A stretch of DNA of 48,912 nucleotides, taken from contig NZ_JARWQD010000217.1 in assembly GCF_029869545.1 (NCBI RefSeq), positions 1 through 48,912 on the forward strand, read 5' to 3'. The notes under the pieces are model-generated. The model was given only the letters and a program-made list of their open reading frames with translations. It searched no databases and was not told the origin of the DNA. Source of the stretch: Nocardia wallacei. Its GTDB lineage: Bacteria; Actinomycetota; Actinomycetes; Mycobacteriales; Mycobacteriaceae. Made by a program: the position numbers and the translations under genes. Positions 7,878 to 15,380 of the stretch are shown piece after piece (position 1 is the stretch's first letter; every line of letters starts with the position of its first letter).

Positions 7878-8984
7878 TCAGCTCGGCAGGTTTTCAGTGA
7901 AGATCGACAACCCTTTGTACCGCTGGGTTGTGTGCTGCCACACCCAGGTCGCCTGCACGCAGCGTTCCAGGTCGTCGACGTGCGCGACCACCGACTCGGC
8001 CAGCGCCGCGTCCGGGAGTGTCGCGCAACGGCGGATCAGTGCCGCCCGGGTCCGGTGGAACCGGCCCAGCCGATCGCGCACGATCTGCGCGGCCCGGTCG
8101 ATGGCGTCGGCGAGGGTGGCCCCGGGGCTGTTCAACAGGCGGATCGGGATCAGGTTGAAGTCGGCCCGGTCGGCGATGCATTCCTTCTCGAAGGAGAACA
8201 TGTCGTTCATCAACGCGCCGAGTTCGGCGGTCGACAGCCGCAGCTGATGCAGCTGCTGGGCCAGCCCGGCGGCCCCGAGCCGATCCCACGGCAGATAGTC
8301 GTCGCGGGCGAACTCGCACAGCGCGATGGCCGGATACATGCCCGACACGTGGACCCGCAGGGCGATGTAGTCCTCGACGCCCAGCAGCCCGTCGCGGGCG
8401 CGCGCGTTCTGGTCCCGGATCGCCGGGCGGAGATGATCGATCGTCGCCGTCAGAAACCGATCGAACCAGGCCTCGTCGGCATCCTTGCGCAGCATCGTGA
8501 GCAGTTCGGCCGTCGCCGCTTCCACGGGAGTGAGATGCTCCGCCGCGTACTGCGTGTCGAGCAGCACGCATAATCGATCCACCAGGTCACGGGCCTGCTG
8601 CTGCTCGAGCGCGGACAGGTGGCCGAACTTCTCCCGGCCGACGCGATCGTTGAGCCAGAACAGGATCGCGTTGAAGATCCCGATGATCGTCATCCGCTCG
8701 GCGGTGATCGTATTGGGATGCAGATACGGGGTCATGCTGTTGTAGTGGTCGCCGCCGGGCTCCAGCCAGATGTCGTACCGGCGGCAGAAGCGCTCCGTCT
8801 CCGCGCGGGCCTGTGCCCCGAAACGGTTGGGCCGGAAGCTCCGGCAATAGTCGGCGATATCACCGTCCGACGTGCTGAACAGGCTGCGCAACGACCACCG
8901 CCTCCCGTCCCGCAACAACGATTCGTACTCTTCATGCATTGCTGCGAGGCCGACCTCGACCTCCGGCGTATACCGCTGCACCAC
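7878..8984 (-). CDS. Class I terpene synthase family protein
   Basis: 368 residues from GTG 8984, with GGGAG about 7 nt upstream. The NSE metal-binding triad is intact at about 261-269 (N-D-M-F-S-F-E-K-E), and the C-terminal arginine-tyrosine pair is present (T-T-Q-R-Y-K-G). In place of the classical aspartate-rich D-D-x-x-D motif there is F-W-L-N-D-R-V-G-R-E at about 109-118, with only one aspartate where two or three are expected. The overall helical pattern and length fit bacterial sesqui- or diterpene cyclases. No prenyltransferase, P450 or other tailoring gene is next to it, so it must draw on general prenyl diphosphate pools. Product unknown; an inactive or non-cyclase family member is possible. 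Confidence 0.85.
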   Translation of the reverse strand: MVQRYTPEVEVGLAAMHEEYESLLRDGRRWSLRSLFSTSDGDIADYCRSFRPNRFGAQARAETERFCRRYDIWLEPGGDHYNSMTPYLHPNTITAERMTIIGIFNAILFWLNDRVGREKFGHLSALEQQQARDLVDRLCVLLDTQYAAEHLTPVEAATAELLTMLRKDADEAWFDRFLTATIDHLRPAIRDQNARARDGLLGVEDYIALRVHVSGMYPAIALCEFARDDYLPWDRLGAAGLAQQLHQLRLSTAELGALMNDMFSFEKECIADRADFNLIPIRLLNSPGATLADAIDRAAQIVRDRLGRFHRTRAALIRRCATLPDAALAESVVAHVDDLERCVQATWVWQHTTQRYKGLSIFTENLPS

Positions 8985-9220
8985 AACAACTCTCCCGATC
9001 TCCGTCCCTCGCGCGTATCGGCGGACCGGATCGTTCCGACGTCCGCGGAGGATCGATTGTCGAATGGTAATCGACGCCGGTGATCATCTGTGCCCGCGAA
9101 ACCCGCCCCTGTCGGGAGGACCGGCCGGTACCTCCATGGGCACCGACGCCGGGACCCCTCCCGGAGGTGCCGTCCGACACTGGCCATCCCCCCGCAGACG
9201 CATTTCGGAAAGGGTTCGGG

Positions 9221-9796
9221 ATGGAGCAACCGGTGTCCGCCGCCTCCTCGGCCGATCGGTGGGCGATCGCGCTCGGCAACGCGTCGCTGCTCGGCATCGG
9301 GTATCTGCTGGCCGGGCGCCGCACCGCGGCCGTCGGGTCGGGATTCGTGACCGCCCTGCTCGTCGTCTTTCTCGCCGGAGCCGCGCGATCGGTGTGGGCG
9401 GAGGTCGTGGTGCTGCTGTGGTGGGTGACCGTCGTCACACACGGCTGGCTGCTCGCCGCGCGCCGCCCGGCCCCGTCCGCGCGGGTGTGGCGGCAGCGGA
9501 TCATCGCGCTGGCCGCCGCGATTCCCGTGCTCGCCGCGGTCGTGCTGCTGCGTGTGGACGCCGCACGGGTCGGCACCCAGCTCGCGCGGGCGCGGGAGGC
9601 GGGCGACTGTGCGGCGGTGGCCGCGGGCGCCGACCGGGTCCACGCCGGTCACCGCCTGGCCGACGCCCCGCTGACGGACACCGTCGACCGGTCGGTCCGG
9701 GCGTGTGCCGATCTCGGGCCGCCGCCGCAGTTCTATGTGAGTTCGTCGGATGCCGACGTCCGCGCCGCGTTCGAGCCGTTGCTGAACCCGCGCTGA
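9221..9796 (+). CDS. Hypothetical small membrane protein
   Basis: 191 residues from ATG 9221, with a GGAAAGGG Shine-Dalgarno; longer in-frame starts add only non-coding-like sequence. Three hydrophobic helices (about 20-38, 40-60 and 62-80) are followed by a basic loop and a fourth (about 93-110). The C-terminal soluble segment includes A-G-D-C-A-A-V and H-R-L-A-D-A-P-L-T. Proteins with this H-R-x-A-D-A-P-L motif after membrane helices occur in streptomycetes as longer proteins with repeats, so this may be a short version. No function is known to me. Its 3' end overlaps the convergent TetR gene by 64 bp. Confidence 0.7.
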   Translation: MEQPVSAASSADRWAIALGNASLLGIGYLLAGRRTAAVGSGFVTALLVVFLAGAARSVWAEVVVLLWWVTVVTHGWLLAARRPAPSARVWRQRIIALAAAIPVLAAVVLLRVDAARVGTQLARAREAGDCAAVAAGADRVHAGHRLADAPLTDTVDRSVRACADLGPPPQFYVSSSDADVRAAFEPLLNPR

Positions 9797-10392
9797 TCGG
9801 CCCGGCGCACGAGAAACTCCACCGTGGCCTCGAATGCCTCGTCCACCCGGGCGCGGTCGCCGGTCGTGATCAGGTCCAGCTGCAGCCCCCGAACCTGGGC
9901 GAGGATGAACGTCGCTGTCTGCGACCGGGTTTCGGACGGCCAGTCGAATCGCGCGAGTTCGCGTTCGATCACCGTCAGCCAGTCCACGACCAGCCGCGAC
10001 ACCATGTGGTCGGGGGTGCGCGCGGCGGTGGCGACCAGCTCGAACAGCACCAGGAACTGACGCTGTTCGCGCGGTTGGCACAGATGCCGCCAGGTGGCGC
10101 GCAACAGGTCCGCGGGTGAGTCGGCGGCGCGCAGTTCCGCGCCGAGCACGTGCTGTTCGAAATCGGCGCGGATGTGCTCGAGCACCTCCGTGACCAGCGC
10201 CTCCTTGGTCGCGAAGTGCCGGATCAGGGTGGCGTGGCTGACGCCGAGCGCCCGGGCCACCGGACGCAGCGACAGATCGCGCACGCCGTTGTCGAGGACG
10301 TACTCGGTCGCGGCGGCGAGCAGTTCCGGGCGCCGGTGCTGGAACCGCAGCGCGCGGCCGTCCAGCTTGGTCTCACCCCTCCGCTCGGTCAT
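9733..10392 (-). CDS. TetR-family regulator
   Basis: 219 residues from ATG 10392 (no strong Shine-Dalgarno). The N-terminal helix-turn-helix is canonical: L-L-A-A-A-T-E-Y-V-L-D-N-G then L-S-L-R-P-V-A-R-A-L-G-V-S-H-A-T-L-I-R-H-F and K-E-A-L-V-T-E-V-L. The C-terminal ligand domain is divergent, as usual in this family. It is divergent from the amidase gene with 117 bp between the start codons, an arrangement in which such repressors usually control both themselves and the neighbour. The ligand may be an amide or other small molecule handled by that enzyme. This is inference from position only. Confidence 0.9.
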   Translation of the reverse strand: MTERRGETKLDGRALRFQHRRPELLAAATEYVLDNGVRDLSLRPVARALGVSHATLIRHFATKEALVTEVLEHIRADFEQHVLGAELRAADSPADLLRATWRHLCQPREQRQFLVLFELVATAARTPDHMVSRLVVDWLTVIERELARFDWPSETRSQTATFILAQVRGLQLDLITTGDRARVDEAFEATVEFLVRRADQRGFSNGSNAARTSASDELT

Positions 10393-10509
10393 CGCAGGAG
10401 CATAACGGGTCGTCACGACGCGGAAATGCGACTCGTTCCGAGCGGTTGCGTAACCGAGTGGTACGGCTATCCTCGGAGGCGGCCGGGTGTCCCGCGACGA
10501 GGAGCGACG

Positions 10510-12036
10510 ATGAGGTACGACGAATACCGCGGGTACGACGCGGTCGGTCTGGCGGAGCTGGTCGCCCGGGGTGACGTGCACCCGACGCAGCTGCTGCGGC
10601 TCGCGCTGGACCGCTGCGCGAAGGTCGATCCGGCGCTCAACGCGGTGAGCCTGCTGATGGAGCGGGCCGGGGAGGACCTCGCCCGCCGTCCCGAACTCGG
10701 CGGCCCCTTCGCGGGCGTGCCGTTCCTGCTCAAGGACCTGGGCCAGGACTACGCCGGATACCCGACCTCCGGCGGCACCGGGCCGCTGCGCTCGATCCGC
10801 GCGACCCGCCACAGCACGGTCGTGCAGCGCTGGCTCGACGCCGGTCTGGTGATCTTCGGCAAGACCACCACCCCCGAATTCGGCAGCAAGGCGATCACCG
10901 AGACCAAGACCTTCGGGGCGACGCGCAATCCGTGGGACACCACCCGCACCCCGGGCGGCTCGTCGGGTGGTTCGGCCGCGGCCGTCGCCGCGGGCATCGT
11001 CCCCATGGCCGGGGCCAGCGACGGCGGCGGCTCCATTCGCATCCCCGCCGCCTGCACCGGCCTGTTCGGCCTGAAACCCGGGCGCGGCCTGGTCCCCAGC
11101 GGTCCCGATGTCGGCGATCCGCTCTTCGGCGCGGCCACGCCGGGCGTGCTGTCGCGCAGCGTCCGCGACACCGCGGCCATGCTGGATATCCTCGGCCGCC
11201 CCGATCCCGGTGCGCCCTACGCGGTGCCGCGTCCCGATCGCCCCTTCCGCGACGCCGTCACCGAACCGCCGCGCCGGCTGCGGATCGGTTTCACCAGCGA
11301 TTCCCCGCAGGGCACGGCGGTCGATCCCGAGGCGGTCCGCGCGGTCGAGGATGCCGCCGCCCTGCTCGAATCCCTCGGCCACACAGCCGAACCCGCCACC
11401 CTGGGCATCGACGGCCGCCGACTGGCACTGGACTTCATGACCGTCTGGACCGCGGCGGCCGCGGCGGAACTGGACCGGACCTGCCGCCTGACCCGGTCGT
11501 CGCCCACGGATTTCGATATCGACACCCAGGTGCTGGCGGCGGTGGGCCGCGCGGTCCCGGCGCCCGAACTCGTTCTCGCCCATGCCCGATGGAACGACTA
11601 CACCCGGGCGCTGGCGGAGTTCCACAGCACCTACGACCTCCTGCTCACCCCCACGCTCGCCGCGCCGCCGCTGCGCATCGGCCAGAACCGCACCCCCGCG
11701 CTGGCCGATACCGTGCTGCCGCCGTTCCTGCAGCTCGGCGCCGGAAAGGTGCTGGGCCGCACCGACTTCTACCGGAATCTGGTGACCGCCAACCTCTCCG
11801 CGGTCCCGTTCACGCAGCTGGCCAACATCACCGGCCGTCCCGCGATGAGCGTGCCGACGTACTGGACCGCCGCCGCGCTCCCCCTGGGTACCCAGTTCGT
11901 CGGCCCCTCCGGCAGCGAATACCTGCTGCTGCAGCTCGCGGCCGAAATCGAAACCGCCCGACCGTGGTTCGACCGGTGCCCGCCCGAATCCGGAATTCAG
12001 CAACCGATCGCGGCCGGGGTGGCGCAGAGCGTGTAG
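10510..12036 (+). CDS. Amidase (amidase-signature family)
   Basis: 508 residues, ATG 10510 with GAGGAG upstream. The Ser-cisSer-Lys catalytic triad is visible: Lys75 in P-F-L-L-K-D-L, the cis-serine in P-G-G-S-S-G-G-S (about 148-155) and the nucleophile Ser175 in S-D-G-G-G-S-I-R-I-P-A. The family hydrolyses amide bonds of diverse substrates (aliphatic and aryl amides, and nylon-oligomer-type compounds). The substrate pocket cannot be predicted from sequence alone. The C-terminal half contains D-L-L-L-T-P-T and the N-I-T-G-R-P-A-M-S-V-P segment typical of amidases. Probably controlled by the divergent TetR gene. Confidence 0.93.
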   Translation: MRYDEYRGYDAVGLAELVARGDVHPTQLLRLALDRCAKVDPALNAVSLLMERAGEDLARRPELGGPFAGVPFLLKDLGQDYAGYPTSGGTGPLRSIRATRHSTVVQRWLDAGLVIFGKTTTPEFGSKAITETKTFGATRNPWDTTRTPGGSSGGSAAAVAAGIVPMAGASDGGGSIRIPAACTGLFGLKPGRGLVPSGPDVGDPLFGAATPGVLSRSVRDTAAMLDILGRPDPGAPYAVPRPDRPFRDAVTEPPRRLRIGFTSDSPQGTAVDPEAVRAVEDAAALLESLGHTAEPATLGIDGRRLALDFMTVWTAAAAAELDRTCRLTRSSPTDFDIDTQVLAAVGRAVPAPELVLAHARWNDYTRALAEFHSTYDLLLTPTLAAPPLRIGQNRTPALADTVLPPFLQLGAGKVLGRTDFYRNLVTANLSAVPFTQLANITGRPAMSVPTYWTAAALPLGTQFVGPSGSEYLLLQLAAEIETARPWFDRCPPESGIQQPIAAGVAQSV

Positions 12037-12156
12037 GCAGCCCGCAACCCGCACAGTCCGCCGCGCCGACCCCGGTTGGCAAACTTTCAGCATACGCTGT
12101 GGCACAATGGGCCGCACGGAGCCACCAGTGCACTCGAGCGACAGAGGGGCGGCATC

Positions 12157-12855
12157 GTGACCAGCAGCGGGTTTGCCTACACGGGGTGCTCCAACCTCGA
12201 AGCGATGGCCGAGGCCGTCAACTACAACAAATTCCTGGTCGACACCGTCGAGGAGCACATCACCTCGCCGGGCCTGCGGGTGCTCGACTTCGGCGCCGGG
12301 TCGGGAACCTACGCCGACCTGCTCGCCGCGCGGCACATAGTGCCCGAGTGCCTCGAACCGGATCCCACGCTGCGCACGGCGCTGCTGTCGAAGGGCTACC
12401 GGCTCGTGGACGAGACCGCATCCGCCGTCCCCGAACAGTACGAGGTCATCTACACGTTCAACGTCCTCGAGCACATCGAGAACGATCGGCAGGCGTCGCA
12501 GCGGCTGGCGTCGCTGCTGCGCCCGGGCGGCACGTTGATCGTCTACGTGCCCGCGCTCGAGGTGCTGTTCTCGGCCATGGACGTCAAGGTGGGACACTAT
12601 CGGCGCTACCGCCGCGCCCAGCTCGAGCAGATGCTGCGCACGGCGGGTCTGGCGATCGCCGAATCGCGCTACTGCGACCCGATCGGCTTCTTCGCGACCC
12701 TGGCCTACAAGGTATTCGGCCGCGGCGACGGCACGATCAACCCCGCCGCCCTGAAGTTCTACGACCGCATGGTGTTCCCGCTGAGCAAGGCCCTGCAGTC
12801 GGTGACGAGCGGGCTCTTCGGCAAGAACGTCCTCATCGTCGCCACCAAGCCCTGA
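12157..12855 (+). CDS. Class I SAM-dependent methyltransferase
   Basis: 232 residues. A GTG at 12157 with AGAGGGG just upstream is preferred over an in-frame ATG at 12076 lacking one. Rossmann motif I reads V-L-D-F-G-A-G-S-G-T-Y-A-D-L-L (about 42-57), followed by C-L-E-P-D (motif II), the F-N-V-L-E-H-I-E-N-D region and L-R-P-G-G-T-L-I-V-Y-V. The C-terminal part, with G-H-Y-R-R-Y-R-R-A-Q-L and a hydrophobic F-F-A-T-L-A-Y-K-V segment, resembles methyltransferases found in cell-envelope or glycan clusters. The acceptor is unknown. It stands alone after the amidase gene. Confidence 0.9.
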   Translation: MTSSGFAYTGCSNLEAMAEAVNYNKFLVDTVEEHITSPGLRVLDFGAGSGTYADLLAARHIVPECLEPDPTLRTALLSKGYRLVDETASAVPEQYEVIYTFNVLEHIENDRQASQRLASLLRPGGTLIVYVPALEVLFSAMDVKVGHYRRYRRAQLEQMLRTAGLAIAESRYCDPIGFFATLAYKVFGRGDGTINPAALKFYDRMVFPLSKALQSVTSGLFGKNVLIVATKP

Positions 12856-12950
12856 AAGGCTCTGCCGCGCTTTCCCCGCGGGCCCGCCGATGACGGATTT
12901 CCGGCGGCATTCGCCGGTTCGGTGGTCCCCGACCTGGGTACTCAGGAGAT

Positions 12951-13160
12951 ATGGACGCAAGGCCGCATCCTCCGAAGCTGGTTCTCGGGGTGGAGTCGGG
13001 AACCGCGGTCCTGGCCGTCCTCACCTGCGTGACATTCGCGGTCATCATCTTCGCGCTCACCGGATCCTTCCTCACCGCGGGCCTCGCCACCCTCGCCCTC
13101 ACCGCCGCGATCCCCCTGACCTCGAGGATCCTCCCCTCCCACTCCGTGCCGTTCCGCTGA
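12951..13160 (+). CDS. Small hypothetical membrane protein
   Basis: 69 residues with two predicted membrane helices (about 15-36 and 39-58; A-V-L-A-V-L-T-C-V-T-F-A-V-I-I-F-A-L and F-L-T-A-G-L-A-T-L-A-L-T-A). An AGGAG lies only 2 nt before the ATG at 12951, which is closer than usual and weakens the call. Codon use is normal for the region. No family is recognised. It sits 95 bp after the methyltransferase and could be in its transcript. Confidence 0.5.
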   Translation: MDARPHPPKLVLGVESGTAVLAVLTCVTFAVIIFALTGSFLTAGLATLALTAAIPLTSRILPSHSVPFR

Positions 13161-13192
13161 ATCCACGGCGGCCGGAAATCCGCTGTTCCGCA

Positions 13193-14089
13193 CTACTTCT
13201 CGCGCAACTCCGACACCTCGGCGACGACGTCCGCGAAGCGCGCCGCCATCGGGTTGACGGCCGACGCCGGGCGGGCCACGGCGATGCGCAGGGGCGCGAT
13301 ATCCACGATCGGCCGCCACGCGAGATCGGGGCGGCCGTGGTAGACGGCCATGGAGTGCGGGCTGATGCAGATCCCGGCGCCCGCGGCGACATGGTCGAGC
13401 ATCTCCTCCACGTTGTCGTTGTGCGGACCCCAGATCGGTTCGGAACCGTCCGGGCGCGGGTTGACCGCCCACCAGTCGACCCATTCCCGGGGCGCGCGCC
13501 GAGTCCACAGCACCGCCTCCGCGCGCAGGTCCATGATGGCGACGCTGCCGCGTTCCGCCAGCGGGTGATCCACCGCCATGCCGACCCAGCGTTGTTCCAC
13601 CGCAACGAGTTTCGTCCGCAAACCGGTCAGGTCGGCGGGCAGCCACAGAAACGCCACATCGACCAGTCCCTCCCGCAACGCGTCGGCCTCCCCGCCCCAA
13701 TCCAGCCGCTTCGGCTCGATCGTCACCTCCGGGTGCAGGGCGGCGAAACGCGTGCGAGCGCGGGTGCCGAGCGGCCCGGCGCCGGTGGCCTCGAATCCGA
13801 CACGCACGACCGCGGCCCGCGCGGCCGCCACGCCGCGAACCGTCCGCTCGCCCGCCTGCCAGTCGGCGAGCAGCCCGCGCGCGATCGGCACCAGCGACTC
13901 CCCGGCCGCGGTCAGCCGGACCTCGCGGCCGCTGCGGTCGAACAACCTTGTCTGCAAATCGGATTCGAGCTGCCGGATCTGGCGGCTCACCGTCGGCTGC
14001 GACACGTACAGGCTGTCCGCGGCCCGGCTGAAGCTGAGGTGGTCGGCCACCGCCACGAAATACCGCAACACACGGGTGTCGACGTCCAC
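13193..14089 (-). CDS. LysR-family transcriptional regulator
   Basis: 298 residues from GTG 14089 with GAGGG upstream. The N-terminal winged helix-turn-helix is textbook: V-L-R-Y-F-V-A-V-A-D-H-L-S-F-S-R-A-A, Y-V-S-Q-P-T-V-S-R-Q-I-R-Q-L-E, L-F-D-R-S-G-R-E-V-R-L-T-A-A-G. The C-terminal periplasmic-binding-like effector domain follows (about 92-295). It is divergent from the SnoaL-like gene, with a strong operator in the 81-bp gap (see 14103-14125), so it very likely controls that gene and itself. Effector unknown. Confidence 0.93.
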   Translation of the reverse strand: MDVDTRVLRYFVAVADHLSFSRAADSLYVSQPTVSRQIRQLESDLQTRLFDRSGREVRLTAAGESLVPIARGLLADWQAGERTVRGVAAARAAVVRVGFEATGAGPLGTRARTRFAALHPEVTIEPKRLDWGGEADALREGLVDVAFLWLPADLTGLRTKLVAVEQRWVGMAVDHPLAERGSVAIMDLRAEAVLWTRRAPREWVDWWAVNPRPDGSEPIWGPHNDNVEEMLDHVAAGAGICISPHSMAVYHGRPDLAWRPIVDIAPLRIAVARPASAVNPMAARFADVVAEVSELREK

Positions 14090-14102
14090 GCCCCGCCCTC
14101 CG

Positions 14103-14125
14103 ACCTATACCGGGTAGTTATAGGT
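14103..14125. promoter_or_regulatory. LysR-type operator with T-N11-A core
   Basis: ACCTATA (14103-14109) and TATAGGT (14119-14125) are a perfect 7-bp inverted repeat around a 9-bp spacer. The inner bases give the T-N11-A core that LysR-type regulators bind. It lies 14 bp from the LysR start and about 45 bp from the divergent SnoaL-like start, the usual place for an autoregulatory site. Confidence 0.75.
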
Positions 14126-14170
14126 GCAAGTATTGGACCGCGACCCGCCCGCGTCCATACCGTCGGCACC

Positions 14171-14707
14171 ATGACGCTGTTCACCGACCGCCCCGGTCTC
14201 ACCCGTGCCGAGTTGCTGCGCGGGCTCGGTCTCGCCGCGGCCGTCGCGGCGACCGGATCGGCGCTCACCGCCGCGACGGCGCACGCGGATCCGCCGCATC
14301 CCAACGTGGCGCTGATCAACGACTACTACACCGCCTACGGCACAGGCGATCTCGATACTCTACGGCGGTTCTTCGCCGACGACATCCGCTGGACCATCCC
14401 CGGCCACCACCCGCTGTCGGGCGTCAAGAGCGGTGTCGACGAGGTGCTGGCGTTCTTCCGCGAACTCGGCAGGGCGGGATTCCGCGCCCAGCCGATCTGC
14501 CTGGCCGCCGACGGGGACTGGGTCATCGACCTGCACCGCGGCTGGAGCACCACCCCCGAGGGCCTGGACATCCTGTGGGCCTTGGCATTCCGCATCCGCG
14601 ACGGCAAGATCGCCGAGGCCGTCAACTTCGCCGCCGACCAGCACGCCGCGGACGCCTACTTCTGGCGCGTCTACGCCCTCGCTCCCCTCCCCGGCCGCTT
14701 GCGGTAA
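14171..14707 (+). CDS. Exported SnoaL-like (NTF2-fold) protein
   Basis: 178 residues from ATG 14171. The N-terminus (L-T-R-A-E-L-L-R-G-L-G, then an alanine-rich hydrophobic run ending T-A-H-A-D-P) is a signal peptide; it resembles the layout of Tat signals but has R-A instead of R-R, so Sec export is more likely. The mature part is a SnoaL/NTF2-like domain: Y-Y-T-A-Y-G-T-G-D-L-D-T-L-R-R-F-F-A-D-D-I-R-W, G-V-D-E-V-L-A-F-F-R-E-L. Members include isomerases, cyclases and ligand-binding proteins; no substrate can be named. Divergent from, and probably regulated by, the LysR gene. Confidence 0.85.
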   Translation: MTLFTDRPGLTRAELLRGLGLAAAVAATGSALTAATAHADPPHPNVALINDYYTAYGTGDLDTLRRFFADDIRWTIPGHHPLSGVKSGVDEVLAFFRELGRAGFRAQPICLAADGDWVIDLHRGWSTTPEGLDILWALAFRIRDGKIAEAVNFAADQHAADAYFWRVYALAPLPGRLR

Positions 14708-14710
14708 CCA

Positions 14711-15286
14711 CTACCCCAGCAAGACATTCCGAGCCAGTTCTGCGGGCGTTCCCGCACTCGTATCGACCACCATGTCATAGGCGTACCCATGGTCGTGAAC
14801 CGTGCCGAAATGCCCACGCGCCAACCCGATTACGCCGCCCCGCGCCAACTCCCGCTCCTCGGCCACCGCCAGCGGGCACACGACCCCGACCAGCCGCACG
14901 TCCAGCCCCGCCAGCGCCGCCATCCACATCGGCATCACCTCCGGCGCCAGCAACATCTCATCGATGACCAGATGATCACCGCCGTAGGCGAATTCGGCCG
15001 CCGCCGCACATGCCGACCGCAGCATCCGCAACCCGACCGGGCCATACCGAACGACCACCAGCGGATGCCCATCCGCATCCCGCCCACCACGGTCGTACCA
15101 GAATCCCTCCCGGCTCAGCGGCCCATCCCGCCCCCCACCCCAGTCCGGCGGCACCAAACCGAACAGGGTATCGATCCCCCAATAAACGAACGGCACATCA
15201 CTTTCATCCTGAATGGCCCGAGCCAACGTCGTCTTCCCCGAACTCGACGTCCCATTCAGAAAAACCACCCGCCCATCACAAACCAC
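14711..15286 (-). CDS. Chloramphenicol phosphotransferase-like (CPT) kinase
   Basis: 191 residues from GTG 15286. The Walker A loop F-L-N-G-T-S-S-S-G-K-T-T-L-A (about 9-22) and the family pattern (Y-W-G-I-D-T-L-F, V-V-V-R-Y-G-P-V-G, H-L-V-I-D-E-M-L) place it in the CPT-like P-loop kinases, of which Streptomyces chloramphenicol 3-O-phosphotransferase is the founder. Many homologues have no proven antibiotic substrate, so resistance is only a possibility. It ends 3 bp from the convergent SnoaL-like gene. Confidence 0.88.
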   Translation of the reverse strand: MVCDGRVVFLNGTSSSGKTTLARAIQDESDVPFVYWGIDTLFGLVPPDWGGGRDGPLSREGFWYDRGGRDADGHPLVVVRYGPVGLRMLRSACAAAAEFAYGGDHLVIDEMLLAPEVMPMWMAALAGLDVRLVGVVCPLAVAEERELARGGVIGLARGHFGTVHDHGYAYDMVVDTSAGTPAELARNVLLG

Positions 15287-15299
15287 CCATCCACACTAT

Positions 15300-15380
15300 T
15301 CGCTCGCGATTCTGAACCGGACCTATCTGGATGGGGACAGGCGGATCAGCCCGGAGGAATTCCTGACGCTCGTCAGCTGA
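15300..15380 (+). pseudogene. Possible 3' remnant of an unknown gene
   Basis: In the plus frame ending at the TGA 15378-15380, the last 26 codons read like a protein C-terminus (I-L-N-R-T-Y-L-D-G-D-R-R-I-S-P-E-E-F-L-T). I find no start upstream, and the preceding sequence is the antisense of the CPT-like gene. The tail overlaps the stop of the MmpL-type gene. It may be debris from a deleted gene, or chance. Confidence 0.25.

Noticed and set aside
9733..12960. Very long minus-strand open frame of more than 1000 codons
   Set aside because: Only its last 219 codons (TetR) are real; the rest is antisense of the amidase and methyltransferase genes, as expected from G/C-rich third positions.
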